This document shows, in pieces, positions 60,013 to 64,000 of a stretch of 64,000 nucleotides of DNA. The first letter of the stretch is position 1; each line of letters begins with the position of its first letter. The translations under genes and the position numbers were made by a program. Source of the stretch: RUG708 sp050946535 (lineage in GTDB: Bacteria > Bacillota > Clostridia > Peptostreptococcales > Anaerovoracaceae); contig JBMNUZ010000007.1 in the NCBI GenBank assembly GCA_050946535.1, positions 29,347 through 93,346 on the forward strand, given 5' to 3'. The notes below the pieces were generated by a model. The model had not been told where the DNA came from. It saw only the letters and a program-made list of their open reading frames with translations, and did no database searches.

Positions 60013-63000
60013 ATGTCTGAAAAAAAGATGAAAACAATGGACGGCAACACTGCCGCCGCTTATGTTTCATATGCGTTTACTGAGGTGGCGGCTATCTATC
60101 CGATCACTCCTTCATCAGTCATGGCCGAACTTACAGATGACTGGGCTGCAAAAGGCAGGAAGAATCTTTTCGGCCAGGAAGTAAAAGTAGTTGAAATGCA
60201 GTCAGAAGGAGGCGCATCCGGAGCCGTTCACGGTTCGCTTGCTGCAGGTGCTCTTACTACTACTTATACTGCATCACAGGGACTTCTTCTTATGATACCT
60301 AACATGTACAAAATAGCTGCAGAAAATCTGCCGGCTGTTTTCCATGTTTCAGCAAGAGCGATTTCAACGCACACACTCAGCATATTCGGCGATCAGTCGG
60401 ATGTAATGGCTACGCGCCAGACTGGTTTCGCCATGCTGGCATCCGCGTCTGTACAGGAGGTCATGGATCTTGGGGGCGTAGCACATCTTTCGGCAATCAA
60501 GGCGTCGGCTCCTTTCGTACATTTCTTCGACGGTTTCCGTACATCACACGAAATCCAGAAGATAGAGACAATAGATTACAGCGTATACGACAAGCTCCTT
60601 GACAGAGATGCTCTGGCGAAGTTCAGAGCCAAGGCTCTCAGTCCGGATCATCCGAAGGAAATAGGATCGGCTGAAAACCCTGATATCTACTTCCAGGGCA
60701 GAGAGGCGCAGAACAAACACTACGAAGCTATTCCTGACATCGTAGAGCACTACATGGACGAGATCGGCAAGGTCACAGGAAGACATTACAAGCCTTTCGA
60801 CTATATCGGAGCGAAGGACGCCGAATACGTAATCGTAGCTATGGGTTCGGTAAATGAAACTATCGAAGAAGTAATAGACAAGCTCACGGCAGAGGGCAAG
60901 AAGGTCGGCGCTATAAAGGTAAGACTTTACAGACCGTTCTCCGCAAAACATTTCCTCGCTGTTCTTCCTGATACCTGCAAGCGTATCGCGGTTCTCGACA
61001 GAACAAAGGAGCCTGGAGCTTCGGGCGAACCTCTTCTGCTCGACGTAAAGAGCGTGCTTTACGGAAAGGAAAACGCTCCTGAGGTTGTAGGCGGCAGATA
61101 CGGACTCGCTTCAAAAGATACGACTCCTGACCAGATCGCTGCTGTATACGAAAATCTCGCTTCAGATTCTCCGAAGAAAGATTTCACGATCGGCATCATC
61201 GACGACGTTACATTCAAGTCGCTCACTCCTGTACCTGATTTCGTTACAGATACAGAGGGCACGATCCAGTGCAAGTTCTGGGGACTCGGCTCGGACGGCA
61301 CGGTAGGAGCAAACAAGAGTGCGATCAAGATCATCGGCGACAATACCGACATGTACGCTCAGGGCTACTTCGAATACGACTCAAAGAAATCAGGCGGCAT
61401 AACGATTTCCCACCTGAGATTCGGCAAAAAGCCTATAAAATCAACGTATTTCATTCATACTGCTGACTTTGTGGCATGCCACAATCCTGCTTATGTAAGT
61501 ACATACGATATGCTCAAAGACCTGAAACCGGGCGGCACATTCCTGCTCAACTGCATCTGGAGTGCGGACGAGCTCGAAAAACATCTGCCTGGCAGGATGA
61601 AGAGAGAACTTGCGAAGAAAAACGTCAAGTTCTATACGATAAATGCCGTAAAGATAGGCGAGGAGATCGGGCTCGGCAACAGGATCAACATGATCATGCA
61701 GTCCGCATTCTTCGCACTTTCAAAAGTAATTCCTCTCGATGACGCGATCAAATATCTTAAAGATGCGGTAATCGACAACTACGGATTCATGGGCGACGAT
61801 ATAGTTGCAATGAACAACGAAGCTGTAGAGAGAGGCGCAAAGGCATTTACAAAGATCGAAGTTCCGGCTTCGTGGGCCAATGCCGAAGACGAGCCGGAGA
61901 AAGACAAGAAAGATCTTCCTGCATTCATCAGAGACGTTCTCGAACCTATTTCGAGACAGGAAGGCAACAGCCTGCCGGTCAGCATATTCACCGAAGACAT
62001 CAACGGAGTCATTCCGTCAGGTACTGCGGCATACGAGAAGCGCGGCGTAGCGACAAATGTTCCTGTATGGACGGCAGACAAGTGCATCCAGTGCAACCAA
62101 TGCTCGTTCGTCTGCCCTCACGCTGCGATCAGGCCGGTACTCGTTTCAAAAGACGAGCTTGGCCAGAAACCAGCCGGTTTCGATACCGTTCCTGCAAAGG
62201 GCGTAAAATTCAAAGACAAATACGAATTCAGAATCCAGGTATCTCCTCTCGACTGCCTCGGATGCGGCGTATGCGCAGATGTCTGCCCTTCGAATCCTAA
62301 GTCGCTCGTGCTCAAGCCGATCGCCGATTCTGAGGATCAGATCCCTAACTGGGAATACGCTGCGAAGAAGACTTCAGAAGAGCGCGTAGTACCTGCAGAC
62401 AATGTCAAGGACAGTCAGTTCGGATGCCCTTATTTCGAATTCTCGGGCGCATGCGCAGGCTGCGGCGAGACTCCTTACGCGAAGCTCGTCACACAGCTGT
62501 TCGGCAACGATATGATCATCGCGAACGCGACCGGATGTTCGTCGATCTGGGGAGCATCTTATCCGTCGGCTCCGTATACTCACGATGTAACCGGCAAGGG
62601 TCCTGCATGGGGCAACTCACTGTTCGAGGACAATGCAGAATTCGGTCTCGGCATCGCATCTGCAAACAGACAGCTCAGAGACAAGGTAAAGGCGGACGCG
62701 GAAAAGCTCTCAGCTCTTGACATTCCTGCCAGCCTTAAAGAGACCATTTCTGAATATCTCGATACGTTCGGCGATCGTGAAGCAAACTATCCGGTTGCCA
62801 AGAAATTGATAAAAGAACTCGAAAGTGCAAATGTTTCCGGCGAGGCTGCAGATCTCGTCAAGGATATCCTCGATCGCAGAGATTACGTTGCAAAGCGCAG
62901 CCTGTGGCTGTTCGGCGGCGACGGCTGGGCTTACGATATCGGTTACGGCGGACTCGATCACGTGCTCGCGTCCGGCGAAGACGTAAACGTACTTGTATTC

Positions 63001-63558
63001 GATACAGAGGTATACTCGAACACCGGCGGCCAGTCTTCGAAGGCTACACCTGCAGCAGCAATCGCGATGTTTGCGGCATCAGGAAAGAAGACCAAGAAGA
63101 AGGATCTCGGACTTATGGCGATGGCATACGGCTACGTTTACGTAGCTCAGGTAGCTATGGGCGCCGACAGGAACCAGGTGCTCAAGGCTGTCAAGGAAGC
63201 CGAGGCTTACAAAGGCCCTTCGCTCATAATCGCTTATTCGCCGTGCATCAACCACGGAATCAAGAAGGGCATGAGCAAGGCACAGGAAGTTATGAAGGAC
63301 GCTGTTGACGCAGGTTACTGGCATCTTTACAGATTCAACCCTGACCTCAAGAAGGAAGGCAAGAATCCGTTCATACTCGATTCCAAGGAACCAAAGGCAA
63401 GCTTCAGAGACTTCCTCATGAGCGAAGTAAGATATGCTCAGCTTGCAACTTCATTCCCTGATACCGTCGACGAGCTCTTCGCAAAGTCTGAGGCCGATGC
63501 CAAACAGCGCTATACAACTTACAAGAGGCTCAACGATTCACCGGAATCTATATTCTAG
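60013..63558 (+). CDS. nifJ: pyruvate:ferredoxin (flavodoxin) oxidoreductase
   Basis: 1181 residues, single-chain homodimeric PFOR. In order: domain I (AYVSYAFTEVAAIYPITPSS) and II, the CoA region, a bacterial ferredoxin domain with CIQCNQCSFVCP (about 690) and CLGCGVCADVCP (about 747), and the TPP domain with CAGCGETPY (about 813; proximal cluster), GDGWAYDIGYGG (about 969) and NTGGQSS (about 1003). It splits pyruvate to acetyl-CoA and CO2 and reduces ferredoxin, the main energy step of fermenting Clostridia. CAAAGGAGTTAACG precedes the ATG. Confidence 0.97.
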   Translation: MSEKKMKTMDGNTAAAYVSYAFTEVAAIYPITPSSVMAELTDDWAAKGRKNLFGQEVKVVEMQSEGGASGAVHGSLAAGALTTTYTASQGLLLMIPNMYKIAAENLPAVFHVSARAISTHTLSIFGDQSDVMATRQTGFAMLASASVQEVMDLGGVAHLSAIKASAPFVHFFDGFRTSHEIQKIETIDYSVYDKLLDRDALAKFRAKALSPDHPKEIGSAENPDIYFQGREAQNKHYEAIPDIVEHYMDEIGKVTGRHYKPFDYIGAKDAEYVIVAMGSVNETIEEVIDKLTAEGKKVGAIKVRLYRPFSAKHFLAVLPDTCKRIAVLDRTKEPGASGEPLLLDVKSVLYGKENAPEVVGGRYGLASKDTTPDQIAAVYENLASDSPKKDFTIGIIDDVTFKSLTPVPDFVTDTEGTIQCKFWGLGSDGTVGANKSAIKIIGDNTDMYAQGYFEYDSKKSGGITISHLRFGKKPIKSTYFIHTADFVACHNPAYVSTYDMLKDLKPGGTFLLNCIWSADELEKHLPGRMKRELAKKNVKFYTINAVKIGEEIGLGNRINMIMQSAFFALSKVIPLDDAIKYLKDAVIDNYGFMGDDIVAMNNEAVERGAKAFTKIEVPASWANAEDEPEKDKKDLPAFIRDVLEPISRQEGNSLPVSIFTEDINGVIPSGTAAYEKRGVATNVPVWTADKCIQCNQCSFVCPHAAIRPVLVSKDELGQKPAGFDTVPAKGVKFKDKYEFRIQVSPLDCLGCGVCADVCPSNPKSLVLKPIADSEDQIPNWEYAAKKTSEERVVPADNVKDSQFGCPYFEFSGACAGCGETPYAKLVTQLFGNDMIIANATGCSSIWGASYPSAPYTHDVTGKGPAWGNSLFEDNAEFGLGIASANRQLRDKVKADAEKLSALDIPASLKETISEYLDTFGDREANYPVAKKLIKELESANVSGEAADLVKDILDRRDYVAKRSLWLFGGDGWAYDIGYGGLDHVLASGEDVNVLVFDTEVYSNTGGQSSKATPAAAIAMFAASGKKTKKKDLGLMAMAYGYVYVAQVAMGADRNQVLKAVKEAEAYKGPSLIIAYSPCINHGIKKGMSKAQEVMKDAVDAGYWHLYRFNPDLKKEGKNPFILDSKEPKASFRDFLMSEVRYAQLATSFPDTVDELFAKSEADAKQRYTTYKRLNDSPESIF

Positions 63559-63607
63559 GGATGGTTGTGAGTATGCTGGCAGCAGCATGAACGCATGCTG
63601 AAAGCGC

Positions 63608-63633
63608 CGGCCTGCCCTTGCGGCCTGCCCTTG
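63608..63633 (+). repeat. 13-bp perfect tandem repeat
   Basis: CGGCCTGCCCTTG occurs twice head to tail. Confidence 0.9.
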
Positions 63634-63677
63634 CGGGTATAAACGAATAGCAAATAATAGATCTTCATACATTATTT

Positions 63678-63713
63678 AAAAAGCACGTTGCACGACAGTA
63701 CGGCGTGCTTTTT
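63678..63713 (+). terminator. terminator after PFOR
   Basis: AAAAAGCACG (63678-63687) pairs with CGTGCTTTTT (63704-63713) around a 16-base interior. Confidence 0.8.
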
Positions 63714-63722
63714 ATGACAGCC

Positions 63723-63752
63723 GTGGCATTGCCACCTGTGGCATTCCCACCG
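63723..63752 (+). repeat. 15-bp tandem repeat
   Basis: GTGGCATTGCCACCT (63723-63737) is followed by a copy differing at two positions. Confidence 0.8.
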
Positions 63753-63860
63753 GAGACACCGGCGGGAGGTGCCCTGAAAACGGCTTGTTTTCAACGGAAT
63801 CGGAGGACGGGACGATTTTACAGTATATTGAAAAACTTTTAAAAAGATTTTAATTAACTG

Positions 63861-64000
63861 TTGACACGCCTTCGTTCCGGTGATAATATAAAAAAGCTGT
63901 CACACGAGACAGCGCGAACTTTGAAAACTTCATAGTACAGAGATTTTGTTAATGTACAAATCTCTCATCACAATTAATTGTCAAGATTCATTGTGAGGGA
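63861..64000 (+). promoter_or_regulatory. strong promoter and leader, probably of an rRNA operon
   Basis: TTGACA (63861-63866), 17 bases, TAATAT (63884-63889). Then come a GCTGTC/GACAGC hairpin (63896-63913), a boxA-like stretch CTTTGAAAACTTCATA, and an AGAGATTT/AAATCTCT stem (63939-63946, 63958-63965). Leaders with this order precede 16S rRNA in Bacillota. The 16S gene itself would begin beyond the window. Confidence 0.5.

Larger units (their letters stand above)
63559..64000 (+). other. 442-bp right-end region
   Basis: No protein gene was found. It holds two short tandem repeats (63608-63633, 63723-63752), the PFOR terminator (63678-63713), and a strong promoter with a leader at 63861-64000. 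Confidence 0.6.

Noticed and set aside
1..64000. Insertion sequence, prophage or defence island
   Set aside because: No transposase, integrase, phage structural or restriction genes, and no long terminal inverted repeats, were seen.

Overview
The window is an ordinary chromosomal stretch of an anaerobic, low-to-mid GC Gram-positive bacterium. Bacillota, class Clostridia, is the best fit; I cannot fix the family. Grounds for this: strong AGGAGG ribosome sites with ATG/TTG/GTG starts, a pyruvate:ferredoxin oxidoreductase, a butyrate-type CoA-transferase, a clostridial acyl-ACP thioesterase, the cdaA-cdaR-glmM block, long-form HPF preceded by what looks like a raiA-type structured RNA, YhaM and RecD2. 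No phage, insertion sequence, CRISPR array or restriction/defence island was seen. AT-rich intergenic spacers separate GC-richer genes.

Layout. 0-7 kb: pseudouridine synthase, signal peptidase I, SmpB, thioredoxin, MOSC protein, acyl-ACP thioesterase, glutamate racemase, ArgD with a paired ARG-box-like operator. 7-15 kb: an unknown protein plus CstA, then a ferrous-iron island (two FeoA, FeoB, a Cys-rich FeoB partner, a small membrane protein, a membrane-anchored HMA protein, and a separately promoted DUF2325 protein). The feo and DUF2325 promoters share a GTTAGT-N4-ACTAA dyad. 15-25 kb: lytic transglycosylase, a rubredoxin/glutamate-synthase fusion, CoA-transferase, AlsT-type symporter (minus strand), tRNA-Pro(CGG), MATE exporter, FAD dehydrogenase, MogA/MoaB. 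25-35 kb: HAD phosphatase (minus), hypAB without a hydrogenase, gltBD. 34-43 kb, minus strand: iron-complex/corrinoid-type ABC importer with a methyltransferase, CarD-type regulator, RarA, NadE. 43-57 kb: YhaM, RecD2, ComFC, structured RNA plus HPF, cdaA-cdaR-glmM, Ung, MreB, RlmL-like methylase, DUF1836 protein, ornithine carbamoyltransferase. 57-64 kb: a long U32 (RlhA-like) protein, PFOR, and at the right edge a strong promoter and leader that look like the start of an rRNA operon.

How it fits together. The genes serve central anaerobic metabolism: pyruvate oxidation to acetyl-CoA (PFOR), CoA transfer, ammonium assimilation (GltBD and a ferredoxin-type GltS paralogue), ferrous iron uptake for the Fe-S enzymes, and hydrogenase maturation. 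Rex-like dyads (TTGTTAA-N4-TTAACAA, two to three mismatches) occur at the promoters or leaders of PFOR, CoA-transferase and hypAB, so an NADH/NAD-responsive regulon is a reasonable prediction.

The most unusual features are regulatory. They are the shared iron-type operator and structured leader of feo, the Rex-like set, terminator-like hairpins placed in leaders or directly against ribosome sites (gltB, PFOR, murI, MATE, U32), the raiA-type RNA, and many short two-to-five-copy tandem duplications confined to spacers. I did not find a clearly new multi-gene system; the best candidates for something undescribed are the enlarged feo island and the ABC importer with its methyltransferase. All positions and motif matches were read by eye and no database search was possible.
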